A DNA stretch of 64,000 nt from Acidaminococcus massiliensis (GTDB taxonomy: Bacteria; Bacillota; Negativicutes; Acidaminococcales; Acidaminococcaceae). A model generated the notes under the pieces. It ran no database searches. It was given only the letters and a program-made list of their open reading frames with translations, and was not told the DNA's origin. The translations under genes were made by a program, and so were the position numbers. The DNA is taken from assembly GCF_900095825.1 (NCBI RefSeq), contig NZ_LT608315.1, forward strand, positions 2,107,628-2,171,627. The letters are read 5' to 3'. This document shows positions 1-7,203 of this stretch, piece by piece (positions within the stretch are counted from its first letter, which is position 1; each line of letters opens with the position of its first letter).

Positions 1-161
1 TAGTAGGTGATACTGGTTCCCAGCTGGCTGAAAATAAAGGATAAGACCAGAATTGCCACCAGGAGGATACCAAACAGGATGAAGGGATGCGGGAGTTTGT
101 TGCCGCCTTTTTCGATGATATCAATAAAGCGGTTCATGAGAGATTTTTTTTCTTTTTCCAT
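1..161 (-). CDS. AbgT-family transporter, N-terminus only (cut by window edge)
   Basis: The visible 53 residues begin MEKEKKSLMNRFIDIIEKGG, followed by NKLPHPFILFG and a hydrophobic segment. This matches the start of AbgT-family (p-aminobenzoyl-glutamate transporter type) membrane proteins, which have a short amphipathic head, a NKLPHP motif and then the first membrane helix. The ATG has an AGAGGTG ribosome site 5 bases upstream. The rest lies outside the window, so substrate and completeness cannot be judged. A promoter with a striking inverted repeat precedes it. Confidence 0.75.
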   Translation of the reverse strand, partial: MEKEKKSLMNRFIDIIEKGGNKLPHPFILFGILLVAILVLSFIFSQLGTSITY

Positions 162-169
162 GGGATCAC

Positions 170-223
170 CTCTTATAATGATTTGATTACACTCATTATA
201 AGAGATATTGAATTATTCGTCTA
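170..223 (-). promoter_or_regulatory. Promoter with 12-bp perfect inverted repeat upstream of the AbgT gene
   Basis: On the minus strand a -35-like TAGACG (218-223) is followed after 17 bases by TATAAT (195-200). CTCTTATAATGA (170-181) and its exact reverse complement (193-204) form a 12-bp palindrome with an 11-base spacer, and the -10 box lies in one arm. That arm is at or upstream of the expected start point, so the repeat is more likely a DNA operator than an RNA hairpin. The cognate regulator is unknown. Confidence 0.6.
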
Positions 224-338
224 GTATGAATTTTATTAATTTACGATAATTTCCAATAATTTATCTTTCTGTCAAAGGACTGTGTACCGTCAAGGCAAAA
301 GAGCAGAATTCTGTATATTCCAAATGGACAATTGAAAA

Positions 339-380
339 GGGAGCTGCTGCGTGTGCAAATCCACACATGCAGCAGCTCCC
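339..380 (-). terminator. Hairpin terminator after the Asp23-family gene
   Basis: GGGAGCTGCTGC (339-350) pairs exactly with 369-380, extended by GTGTG/CACAC. It starts 4 bases after the upstream gene's stop, and on the minus strand the stem is followed by TTTTC. It belongs to a family of GC-rich hairpins with a GCTGYTGC core that recurs through the window. Confidence 0.6.
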
Positions 381-384
381 CTTT

Positions 385-816
385 TCATTGACCATTCTCC
401 CGGTCTTGCTCTTCTTCAGCCGTCTCTTCCGCAGCAATGGGAAGCTGTTCCGCTCCTTCCAGCTGGGCCACGATGATATCCACCCGGTCCACCTGGAAAT
501 CCGTGATCCGGACCACTTCTTTCACCACGGCTTCCCGCAGTTCTTCCACAGTTTCCGGAATGGAAGCATCATAAGCAGCGGACACTTTCAGGACAAAACT
601 CACATGGCCTTTTTTCACCGTGCCATTTTCCTGGACTTCCGCATCCGTCTTTTCCACCGAGACTGCAGGAGTATTCTTCCCGGCCAGCCCCTTGGCAAAA
701 GACATGAGGCCGCCTCCGCTCTGTTCCCACAGGGTCACTTTCTCCACCCGGGCAGCAGCCAGACGGACCAGCTGGACAAAAACTTCTTCACAGATAATGG
801 TTTTTCCCTGGATCAT
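385..816 (-). CDS. Asp23/Gls24 family protein
   Basis: The 143-residue protein starts with an isoleucine-rich strand (residues 2-9), has the IPETVEELREAVVKEV helix typical of Asp23/Gls24 proteins near residues 85-100, and ends with a VDRVDIIVAQL strand and an acidic tail. Family members are small envelope- or alkaline-stress-associated cytoplasmic proteins; several contribute to cell-envelope homeostasis. The start has AGGAG 8 bases upstream. It follows the ferredoxin-nitroreductase gene by 15 bases and is probably cotranscribed, with a hairpin terminator right after its stop. An insertion around residues 30-60 is longer than in classical members. Confidence 0.75.
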   Translation of the reverse strand: MIQGKTIICEEVFVQLVRLAAARVEKVTLWEQSGGGLMSFAKGLAGKNTPAVSVEKTDAEVQENGTVKKGHVSFVLKVSAAYDASIPETVEELREAVVKEVVRITDFQVDRVDIIVAQLEGAEQLPIAAEETAEEEQDRENGQ

Positions 817-831
817 GGAATCAGCTCCTTT

Positions 832-1644
832 TTACCGGAACTCTACCTTTAGATGCTGCCGGTCCACCAAACGGTTATATTTATACTTGGGATACCCCAC
901 CAGCAGAGTCCCTACAATGACTTGTTTCTGAGGCACCTGGAGCAGTTCCCGCAAGGGGGCATAATCTGCCCGGGCACAGGTTTCAATAAAGCCCATGATC
1001 GTGGTTCCCAGGCCCAGGGTGGGTGCATATAGTTCCACATAGGCCCAAGCCTGTTCGCAGTTGCTCACACCAGTGACGTTCAGCCGGCGGGCCAGGGCAA
1101 AGACCAGCTGTTTGGCATTCCGTCCGATGATATCCACGCCCCGGTCCCGGTAGACTTCCAAGACTTTCCGGAAATACCGGCGGCGGGGAGAATTGTTGTC
1201 GATTTCCTCCTGCATCCAGTCGGCCACACAGTCCGTGATCTTTTTGATCAGTTCCCGGTCTGACACAACAATATAGTACAAGCCCTGGGAATTGGCAGCT
1301 GTAGGAGCATACCGAGCGATATCCAGCAACTGCTTCATCTTTTCTTCGCTGACCAGTTCAGGCGTGAAATTCCGGATGCTCCGGCGCATACGCAGGAAGT
1401 TGTAGGCCGTCTTGGCATCCAGCACTTCCATGGGGATGGGTTCAGTCTCTGCATAAGGGCAGCGGGAATTGTCAAGAGCACCGGTGGGGCAGACGGAAAC
1501 GCAGTGACCACAGGACATGCAGGACATATCATTGATGCAGACGGGGCCGTTTTCTCCCATTTCAATGATACAGCTGGGACAGACTTTGGAGCAGATCCCA
1601 CACTTTACACATTTATCTTGATCAACCGTTAAAATTCCAACCAA
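832..1644 (-). CDS. Ferredoxin-nitroreductase fusion (FMN oxidoreductase)
   Basis: The N-terminus carries two [4Fe-4S] motifs, CVKCGICSKVCP and CMSCGHCVSVCP, within residues 10-60. A nitroreductase-fold domain follows, with RRSIRNFTPE near 88, the PTAANSQ stretch and the ANLAF-like C-terminal region. Such fusions pass electrons from ferredoxin-type clusters to FMN and reduce nitro or other small substrates; the physiological substrate is unknown. I place the start at TTG 1644 because GAGGTG lies 6 bases upstream. The longer GTG option at 1653 sits inside that ribosome site. A TATAAT (1701-1706) lies about 57 bases upstream, just after the tRNA-Asn terminator. Confidence 0.85.
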   Translation of the reverse strand: MVGILTVDQDKCVKCGICSKVCPSCIIEMGENGPVCINDMSCMSCGHCVSVCPTGALDNSRCPYAETEPIPMEVLDAKTAYNFLRMRRSIRNFTPELVSEEKMKQLLDIARYAPTAANSQGLYYIVVSDRELIKKITDCVADWMQEEIDNNSPRRRYFRKVLEVYRDRGVDIIGRNAKQLVFALARRLNVTGVSNCEQAWAYVELYAPTLGLGTTIMGFIETCARADYAPLRELLQVPQKQVIVGTLLVGYPKYKYNRLVDRQHLKVEFR

Positions 1645-1710
1645 ATAAAACACCTCATATTCTCTTGGACAGCTTCGGTGCCGGGCAAAGCGGCAAACCC
1701 ATTATAATTT

Positions 1711-1735
1711 AAAAAAAGCCGGACATCCGTCCGGC
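1711..1735 (-). terminator. Intrinsic terminator of tRNA-Asn
   Basis: GCCGGAC/GTCCGGC forms a 7-bp stem (1718-1724 with 1729-1735), followed on the minus strand by seven T residues. It lies 12 bases after the tRNA 3' end. Confidence 0.85.
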
Positions 1736-1747
1736 ATGATTTGCAAT

Positions 1748-1822
1748 TGGCTCCCCGAGTAAGACTCGAACTTACAACAACTCGATTAACAGTCGAGTGC
1801 TCTACCATTGAGCTATCGGGGA
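1748..1822 (-). tRNA. tRNA-Asn(GTT)
   Basis: A full cloverleaf is visible on the minus strand. The acceptor stem TCCCCGA pairs with TCGGGGA, the D-arm holds AGCTCAATGGTAGAGC, the anticodon stem-loop is CTCGA-CTGTTAA-TCGAG with anticodon GTT, and the T-arm holds GTTCGAGTC. The CCA end is encoded. The gene is monocistronic with its own terminator. Confidence 0.97.
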
Positions 1823-1894
1823 ATCTCAACGAAGATTATTCTACACGAAATCTTCATTGGTGTCAACAACAAATTTCAAAAAGACGGGATTTTT

Positions 1895-2326
1895 TTATTT
1901 TTCCATTTCCAAGGTCTTCTTCATCCATTGATGGAGCACGCCCTCTTCTGGTTCTTCCGGCCCATAGGCCTGATACCCCAGGGTTTCGTAGAAATGCCGG
2001 GCCCGTACTTGGGCATGGAGCTGGATTTCCCGTCCGCCCAGTTTCCGGACAGCCTCCTCCATCCCCCGGATCAGTTCCGATCCCACACCGGTTTTCCGCA
2101 GGGCTTTTTTGACAGCCACCCGCCCCAGGATCCAGGTTCCTGGTTCTGGGCCTGGGAAGAACCGGCAGACCCCTACAGGCTGGCCTCCATCATCCCACAA
2201 GAGGCCATGATGGGCCGTGCGGTCGGTTTCATCGAATTCCTCCTGGAAACCCTGTTCCCCGCAGAACACCTCTTCCCGCAGAGCCCGTGCTTCTTGAGGC
2301 AGCTGTTCGTAAGCCGTAAAACGCAT
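1895..2326 (-). CDS. GNAT family N-acetyltransferase (ElaA-like)
   Basis: The 143-residue protein fits a single GNAT domain. It has the acetyl-CoA pyrophosphate-binding loop RKTGVGSEL near residue 76 and the ARHFYETLGY motif near residue 109 that precedes the last strands. Length and pattern resemble ElaA-like acetyltransferases, but the acceptor substrate cannot be read from sequence. I chose ATG 2326 because AAAGGAGG lies 6 bases upstream; the 13-residue longer frame has no ribosome site and runs into the hairpin that ends the upstream regulator gene. Confidence 0.8.
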   Translation of the reverse strand: MRFTAYEQLPQEARALREEVFCGEQGFQEEFDETDRTAHHGLLWDDGGQPVGVCRFFPGPEPGTWILGRVAVKKALRKTGVGSELIRGMEEAVRKLGGREIQLHAQVRARHFYETLGYQAYGPEEPEEGVLHQWMKKTLEMEK

Positions 2327-2349
2327 GTTGTTTCCTCCTTTTGTGAAAG

Positions 2350-2388
2350 CACAGGGGTGCTGCACGTGATCCGCGCAACACCCCTGTG
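2350..2388 (-). terminator. Hairpin terminator after the DtxR-family gene
   Basis: CACAGGGGTG (2350-2359) pairs with CACCCCTGTG (2379-2388); the loop carries a further GCGxxx/CACGTG-like stretch. It starts 6 bases after the regulator's stop. The T-run is poor, so termination strength is uncertain. Confidence 0.55.
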
Positions 2389-2393
2389 ATCGG

Positions 2394-2777
2394 TTATTTT
2401 TTAGAACGAAGCCTGAGATATTCCTTTTTCAGGGCATCGAATGTCTCATCGCAGATATCGTGCTCAATCTTGCAGGCGTCATGTTCCGCATGTTCCCGAG
2501 ATACCCCCAGGGACATAAGGATATGGGTCAGCACCTGATGCCGTTCATAAATCCGTTCGGCAATATCCCGCCCCGCTTCCGTTAAGTTGACGAACCCGGA
2601 TTCATCCACGGTGACCAGGCCCTCTCCCCGGAATTTTTTCATGGCCACGCTGATGGTGGGCTTAGAATAGCCCATTTCATTGGCTATGTCAATGGAGCGC
2701 ACCAGCCCCAGCCGATTTTTCAGCACCAGGATGGTTTCCAGGTACATTTCCGTCGATTCAGATTCATGGTATTCCAT
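2394..2777 (-). CDS. DtxR/MntR-family metal-dependent transcriptional regulator
   Basis: The 127-residue protein has the family's N-terminal winged helix (MYLETILVLKN near 11-21, VRSIDIANEMGYSKPTIS near 26-43) and the metal-binding dimerisation helix with ERHQVLTHIL and DACKIEHDI. No C-terminal SH3/FeoA domain is present, as in MntR-sized members. Family proteins bind Mn(II) or Fe(II) and repress or activate metal transport genes. The neighbouring CDF metal transporter (2937-4070, same strand, upstream) is a plausible partner, but I see no shared operator. The start is preceded by AAGGTG. Confidence 0.88.
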   Translation of the reverse strand: MEYHESESTEMYLETILVLKNRLGLVRSIDIANEMGYSKPTISVAMKKFRGEGLVTVDESGFVNLTEAGRDIAERIYERHQVLTHILMSLGVSREHAEHDACKIEHDICDETFDALKKEYLRLRSKK

Positions 2778-2936
2778 TCATTTCACCTTATTGCTGCAGC
2801 ATCCAAGATGCCTGAATTTTGATAGTCTTTACATACTATTCTACACTATGCAAAGGAAATGTGCAAATTGGCAGGACGGGCCTTCCAAGACCTATTCATT
2901 CCGCCAGGAAATGACCATTCCTCATAGGCAAATGGA

Positions 2937-4070
2937 TTATCCTTGGAGAGCCGAAATATCCCGGTCGATATCCACGGAGACCTGATAATCAGGATACAGC
3001 CGGGTGATTTCCTGCTGGAGCTCCTGGATGAGCGGCTCCCGATCCCGGCCAAAGGTGACCACCACATCAAAGCGCATGGTTTTCTTCGTCCTGTCCACAT
3101 AGAATCCATGGACCTGGAGTGCCCAGGGATGCTTCATCACCAGCTGGCTCACCTGTTCCCGCATCTGGGCCGCTTCCGGATCCCGGGTGTTGTAAGAATA
3201 CACGGTGACCCCGGACAGATGGACGCCGGTGGCTTTGAAGACCTTTTCGTGGATCCGGTGGGTCAGCCGGTCCACCTGCTCTACGGTCATCACATCGGGC
3301 AGTTCGATGTGGACGGAAGCATAGTTTCGGCCGGGTCCATAATTATTGATCATCAGGTCGTAGGCTCCCCGGATCTCCGGTTCTTCCACCAGGAGGTTCT
3401 TGATCTGCCGGACCAGAAGGGGATCCGGCCGCTCTCCTAAGATTTCGTTCAGGGTATCCCGGAGCATGCCAAAACCGCTTTTCAGGATGAAACAGGCAAT
3501 CACCGTGCCCACATAGGATTCCAGGGAGACTCCGCAGCCCAGGTAGATCAAAGCCGCCACCAGGACGGAAAAGGAAAGGACTGCATCGAACAGGGCATCG
3601 GATCCGGAACCGATCAGGGCCCCGGAATCAGCTTCTGCTCCCTTGCGCTTCACGTACCGGCCCAGGATGATCTTGACGATGACAGCCACCGCCAGGAGCA
3701 CGAGGGAAGCCGTGGTATATTCCGGAACTTCCGGATCCAGGATCTTTTTCACGCTTTCCACCATGGCGGTGACGCCAGCGTAAAAGATGATGATGGAAAT
3801 CACCAGGGCACTGAGGTATTCATATCGGCCATGGCCGAAAGGATGCTCGAAATCTGGGTTCCGGTCCGCCAATTTGGCTCCGGCCACGGTGATCACTGAA
3901 GACAGCACATCGGACAGGTTGTTCAGTGCATCCATCAGGATGGCGATGGAGTTGGTGCTGAAGCCGACCACAGCCTTGAATCCAGCCAGCAGGAGATTGA
4001 CCAGGATCCCGATGCAGCTGGTCCGCAGGATGATATTTTCCCGCCGCCCGTTTGTCAATGAAATACCCAT
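2937..4070 (-). CDS. Cation diffusion facilitator (CDF) metal transporter
   Basis: A 377-residue protein with an N-terminal CDF membrane domain (about residues 15-200, six helices) and a cytoplasmic ferredoxin-like dimerisation domain, followed by a second such domain. The metal sites read DALNNLSD (residues 47-54) in helix 2 and DALFD (158-162) in helix 5. The second is D-x-x-x-D rather than the H-x-x-x-D usual in zinc exporters, which hints at Mn or Fe and fits the DtxR-type regulator next door (inference). HPFGHGRYEY (76-85) is the family signature. I reject the ATG at 4109 because it is part of the TATAATG of the promoter. ATG 4070 is the next candidate, although its ribosome site is weak. 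Confidence 0.85.
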   Translation of the reverse strand: MGISLTNGRRENIILRTSCIGILVNLLLAGFKAVVGFSTNSIAILMDALNNLSDVLSSVITVAGAKLADRNPDFEHPFGHGRYEYLSALVISIIIFYAGVTAMVESVKKILDPEVPEYTTASLVLLAVAVIVKIILGRYVKRKGAEADSGALIGSGSDALFDAVLSFSVLVAALIYLGCGVSLESYVGTVIACFILKSGFGMLRDTLNEILGERPDPLLVRQIKNLLVEEPEIRGAYDLMINNYGPGRNYASVHIELPDVMTVEQVDRLTHRIHEKVFKATGVHLSGVTVYSYNTRDPEAAQMREQVSQLVMKHPWALQVHGFYVDRTKKTMRFDVVVTFGRDREPLIQELQQEITRLYPDYQVSVDIDRDISALQG

Positions 4071-4107
4071 AAGTACCAGCCAGCCTCTCTCGTACAGAAT
4101 TGCCCCC

Positions 4108-4135
4108 ATTATAGCACAAATGGAATGGTTGGAAA
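4108..4135 (-). promoter_or_regulatory. Sigma-70 promoter with extended -10 for the CDF transporter
   Basis: TTTCCA (4130-4135), a 16-base spacer and TGC-TATAAT (-10 at 4108-4113) read towards the CDF gene. The extended TGTGCTATAAT is repeated before the methyltransferase and pheS. The -10 overlaps the first in-frame ATG of the ORF, so translation must start further down. Confidence 0.75.
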
Positions 4136-4156
4136 ACGGCCATCCCGGCGTTTTCC
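4121..4156 (-). repeat. Hairpin/promoter repeat unit, copy 1
   Basis: GGAAAACG (4131-4138) and CGTTTTCC (4149-4156) form a hairpin. Together with the flanking AATGGTT and TTCCGA bases the unit recurs at 5185-5220. Here the right arm also supplies the -35 box of the CDF promoter. Confidence 0.6.
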
Positions 4157-4170
4157 TTCCGATGAATAGA

Positions 4171-4280
4171 AAGAAGTCAAAACGGCCTTCACGGGCCCTT
4201 CAGAAATTAGACGTCAGATTGTTGGCAATCAGCAGGACGGACTTGCTGCTTAACCGTACAAAACTGACGTCTGACTTCTT
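4171..4280. repeat. Composite inverted repeat after the EamA gene
   Basis: AAGAAGTC (4171-4178) is complementary to GACTTCTT (4273-4280), and AGACGTCAG (4209-4217) to CTGACGTCT (4264-4272). The left arm with its AAACGGCC continuation resembles elements near 31016 and 34641. It may act as terminator for the EamA gene or be a degraded mobile repeat. Confidence 0.45.
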
Positions 4281-4281
4281 C

Positions 4282-5166
4282 TCAAGCCCCCTGGCGGGCC
4301 GCCAGGCTGTTCAGTACCATGGCCGCTACGATGCAGGCGGCTCCCAGGAGCAGGTGCGGGGTCATGACTTCTCCCAGCATGGCTACCCCTAGGACCATGG
4401 AAGTAAGGGGCTGGAGGGGATAAAAGGAGGCACAGTAGGTGGCCGGCAGCTTCTGGAGCAGCTCATTCCACAGCAGATGGGCCAGGGCCGTGCACACAAT
4501 ACAAGTGTACAACAAAGGAGCCCAGATATTCCCCGTAAAAGATACCGCAGCCCCGGTGGTCCGTACAAACACCCAGGCGCTGGGCAGAGACAGCAGGGCC
4601 GCAATGGCCATGCCGTACCCGGTGACCAGCAAAGGATCGTACCGGGCGGTAAGTTTTTTCAGATGGATGGTGGCATAGGCCCAGGAAAACAGGGCAAAGA
4701 CGCAGATCACCATACCGGCGGTGGTCACCCCCTGGGTGGGCCTGCCGATGATGACGGCTGCCCCCACTACCGCCACCAAAAGGGATAACCCCTGGAGTTT
4801 GGTCACCTTTTCCCCCAGCAAAACAATGGCCAGGCCGGAAATCACCACCGGAGTCAGGGAATTGATCAGGGAAGCAAAAGAAGCACTGGAATATTGGATA
4901 CCCAGAAACAGAGCCGCATTGGACAGGAAGTATCCCACCACTCCCACAAACAGCAGCTCGCCCCAATCCTTTCGGGCAATGGCGATTTGGCCGTGGAGAC
5001 TGTGGTATCCCACCCCCAGCAGGATCACCGAAGAAAGGGCATACCGGATGAACAGCACCCACAGGGCCGGAATCTGCTGGAGCACCAGCCGACCGGAAAT
5101 GTACAGGCTCCCCCAAATTACAATCACCAAGGTGCAGAGCAGCGGGCTCCGCCAATTTTTATCCAT
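4282..5166 (-). CDS. EamA/DMT-superfamily permease
   Basis: 294 residues with about ten hydrophobic helices arranged as two EamA repeats (roughly 5-140 and 150-285). The first has the typical IWGSLYISGRLVL opening and the LNSLTPV-type segment after helix 4. Members move small metabolites such as amino acids or nucleotide precursors; the substrate is not predictable here. The GAGG ribosome site is 9 bases upstream. The gene is flanked on both sides by copies of the same hairpin repeat, so it is probably a single-gene unit. Confidence 0.85.
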   Translation of the reverse strand: MDKNWRSPLLCTLVIVIWGSLYISGRLVLQQIPALWVLFIRYALSSVILLGVGYHSLHGQIAIARKDWGELLFVGVVGYFLSNAALFLGIQYSSASFASLINSLTPVVISGLAIVLLGEKVTKLQGLSLLVAVVGAAVIIGRPTQGVTTAGMVICVFALFSWAYATIHLKKLTARYDPLLVTGYGMAIAALLSLPSAWVFVRTTGAAVSFTGNIWAPLLYTCIVCTALAHLLWNELLQKLPATYCASFYPLQPLTSMVLGVAMLGEVMTPHLLLGAACIVAAMVLNSLAARQGA

Positions 5167-5192
5167 GAATATCGCCTCGAAATAGAATGGTT

Positions 5193-5214
5193 GGAAAACG
5201 CCCGGACGTTTTCC
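5193..5214 (-). terminator. Hairpin after the 162-residue ORF (repeat unit copy 2)
   Basis: GGAAAACG (5193-5200) and CGTTTTCC (5207-5214) form a perfect 8-bp stem 10 bases after the stop of the ORF ending at 5224. The 5185-5220 stretch is the second copy of the unit at 4121-4156, but here no -10 follows. Confidence 0.6.
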
Positions 5215-5223
5215 TTCCGAGCA

Positions 5224-5712
5224 CTACACCATCCGCCCCTTCTCCCGTTTCAGGATCAGGGCCAGTTCTGGGTCTTCTCCCAGATCCACCGGGCCGAAGT
5301 TGGTGTGGTTCCCTTCTCCGTCCCAGCTGCAGAGCATGTATCCCATGGTGTTGGCATCATATTCCACAGTATAATACCGGGGATCTTCTCCCTGGAGCCC
5401 GTGGACCAGATAGGCCCGAGGACACAGGGTGTTGAAGTTCCAGCCTTCTTCAAAGGGAAAATGCATCCGCAGCACATAGCACTGGGGCTGTCCCGTGTGT
5501 TCGTTGCGGATTTCCAGTCCTTCCGCAGCGAAATCTTCTTCCTGATAGAACCTTTCGTTCTCGTCCCCGGTTTCCGGCAGGTCCGTCAGGACACTGGCAC
5601 ACAGGGTCCCAAAGGCATTTCCCAAAAGGAAAGGACTGATCTGCTTCCCCTCCGGATCCGGATAGACCACAGCAGGGAAGAATTGATGTTCCAGGAAATA
5701 CAAAGGGTTCAT
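5224..5712 (-). CDS. Conserved-looking hypothetical protein (162 aa)
   Basis: I do not recognise this family. The 162-residue protein is acidic, rich in aromatic residues and has no membrane segment or signal peptide. It contains YVLRMHFPFEEGWNFNTLC near residue 85, and alternating hydrophobic stretches that suggest a beta-rich soluble fold. It has an excellent GGGAGG ribosome site and follows the FKBP gene by 13 bases on the same strand, so the two form an operon ended by the 5193-5214 hairpin. Coding character (third-position GC, clean start) supports a real gene. Confidence 0.7.
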   Translation of the reverse strand: MNPLYFLEHQFFPAVVYPDPEGKQISPFLLGNAFGTLCASVLTDLPETGDENERFYQEEDFAAEGLEIRNEHTGQPQCYVLRMHFPFEEGWNFNTLCPRAYLVHGLQGEDPRYYTVEYDANTMGYMLCSWDGEGNHTNFGPVDLGEDPELALILKREKGRMV

Positions 5713-5725
5713 GAGAATCCTCCCT

Positions 5726-6154
5726 TTACCCTTCCACCTCGACCAGTTCGATCTTGAAATTCAGTTCTTTGCCGGCCATTTCGTGGTTGGCATCGAAAGT
5801 GATGGTGGACCCGGTCTTTTCGGTGACCCGCACCGGGATCTGCTGGCCGTTAGGGGTGCCCAGGGCCACCCGCTGGCCCAATTCCAGGTTTTCCGAGCCG
5901 GGCATCTTGGCGATTTCCACGGTGAGGATGTTCTGGGGATTGGGCTGCCCATAGGCTTCTTCCGGCATCAGATGGATGTTCTTCACTTCCCCTACGGCCA
6001 TGTCCCGGACCGCATCATCGAATCCCTTGATCATCATGCCGGCCCCGACCACGAATTCCAGAGGCTCTCCCCGGTCATAGGAAGAATCGAATTTGGTCCC
6101 GTCGTTCAGGGTGCCTTCATAATGGACTTTCACTTTTTTGTTTTCGTTGCTCAT
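5726..6154 (-). CDS. FKBP-type peptidyl-prolyl isomerase, SlyD-like
   Basis: The 142-residue protein has the SlyD architecture: an FKBP half (VKVHYEGTLNDGTKFDSS near residues 8-25, then the GMMIKGFDDAVRDM segment), an inserted IF chaperone domain (about 68-115, MPEEAYGQPNPQN and following), and the returning FKBP strand ending in LNFKIELVEVE. It catalyses proline isomerisation and acts as a cytoplasmic folding helper. Unlike E. coli SlyD it lacks the histidine-rich nickel-binding tail. ATG 6154 is chosen because GGAG lies 7 bases upstream; the ATG at 6166 has no ribosome site. Confidence 0.93.
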   Translation of the reverse strand: MSNENKKVKVHYEGTLNDGTKFDSSYDRGEPLEFVVGAGMMIKGFDDAVRDMAVGEVKNIHLMPEEAYGQPNPQNILTVEIAKMPGSENLELGQRVALGTPNGQQIPVRVTEKTGSTITFDANHEMAGKELNFKIELVEVEG

Positions 6155-6240
6155 GATTGGCTCCATTCTGTCAGTTTTCTCAAAAATTATCAGACGGTTC
6201 TTATTGTACCGTACTGGGGAGAGAAAGTAAATGGCAGAAA

Positions 6241-6263
6241 GGCCGCCGGTTGGTCCGGCGGCC
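6241..6263 (-). terminator. GC-rich hairpin, GGCCGCCGG type (copy 1)
   Basis: GGCCGCCGG (6241-6249) and CCGGCGGCC (6255-6263) form a perfect 9-bp stem with a 5-base loop and AAA/TTT on both sides, so it could stop transcription from either side. A near copy with the same flanking TTTGTCA lies at 8829-8852. The 140 bases between it and the SDR stop show nothing else. Confidence 0.6.
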
Positions 6264-6404
6264 TTTGTCAGCGGTCAATTGTCGATTGTCAATGGGCGTT
6301 GGAGATCAGATGCTCCCCCATCTGGTTTTAAACTTATCGGCCTCTTGACGACCGTATTTGCTGGTACAATGGAACAGTCCCATCCAGCCAGTCAAATCCA
6401 TTCC

Positions 6405-7175
6405 TTACAGAAATGCACCGTTGCAGACCTGGATGACCTGTCCTTTGACATGTTTTCCCATATCCGATGCCAGGAACAGACAGGCATTGGCCTGATCTTC
6501 CGGTTCACATTCCGGTCCTGGGAAATACACAAAATGCTTGCTGTATTCCAGCATTTTGGCGCCTCCCGGCTGCTTGCCCGCTTTGTTGGCCAAGTGAGCC
6601 GGGGTAATGGTGGATCCGGGAGCCACCGCATTGATCCGGATATTGGTATCGATCAGCCGCATGGCCACATTCTTGGTCAGCGTATTGATGGCGCCTTTGG
6701 AGGAAGTATAGGAAGCTCCACAAAAAGGCCGGGTCCCGTTTACGGAAGAAATATTGATGATGCACCCTTCATTTTTCGGCAGGAAGATTTTCAGGGCTTC
6801 CCGGATGAACCGGAAGGGTCCGAACACATTGGTTTGGTACACATATTCCAGCCATTCATCATCGGTTTCATCGATCATCTTCTGTTCCCCGATGGCCGCG
6901 TTGTTGATGACGATATCCAGATCTCCGTAGGTCTCCAATGCCATCTGGAATACCCGCTGTACATCTTCCAGATTCTTGTTGTCCGCCGCCACTCCGGTTA
7001 CTTCATATCCTTTGTCCCGGAGCGCTTTTACCGCCGCTCCCAATTTTTCCTGGCCACGGGCAGTCATGATCACTTTGGCCCCTTCCCGGGCAAACACCTC
7101 AGCCATGGAAAAGCCCATACCGTAACTGGCTCCCGAAATAATGGCCACTTTTCCCTCCAGCATCTTTGCATCCAT
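6405..7175 (-). CDS. Short-chain dehydrogenase/reductase (SDR)
   Basis: A 256-residue classical SDR. It has the nucleotide-binding loop GASYGMG (residues 15-21), NNAA (91-94), the catalytic serine in NISSVNG (143/144) and the catalytic Y156-x-x-x-K160. It is an NAD(P)H-dependent oxidoreductase of unknown substrate; length and layout fit FabG/dehydrogenase relatives. I use ATG 7175 because GGGAGG lies 9 bases upstream. The longer frame begins with TTG inside the intergenic spacer. It follows the flavodoxin-like gene by 28 bases and may be cotranscribed with it. Confidence 0.9.
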   Translation of the reverse strand: MDAKMLEGKVAIISGASYGMGFSMAEVFAREGAKVIMTARGQEKLGAAVKALRDKGYEVTGVAADNKNLEDVQRVFQMALETYGDLDIVINNAAIGEQKMIDETDDEWLEYVYQTNVFGPFRFIREALKIFLPKNEGCIINISSVNGTRPFCGASYTSSKGAINTLTKNVAMRLIDTNIRINAVAPGSTITPAHLANKAGKQPGGAKMLEYSKHFVYFPGPECEPEDQANACLFLASDMGKHVKGQVIQVCNGAFL

Positions 7176-7203
7176 TGATTGTTTCCTCCCTATCTTGTCC
7201 AAA

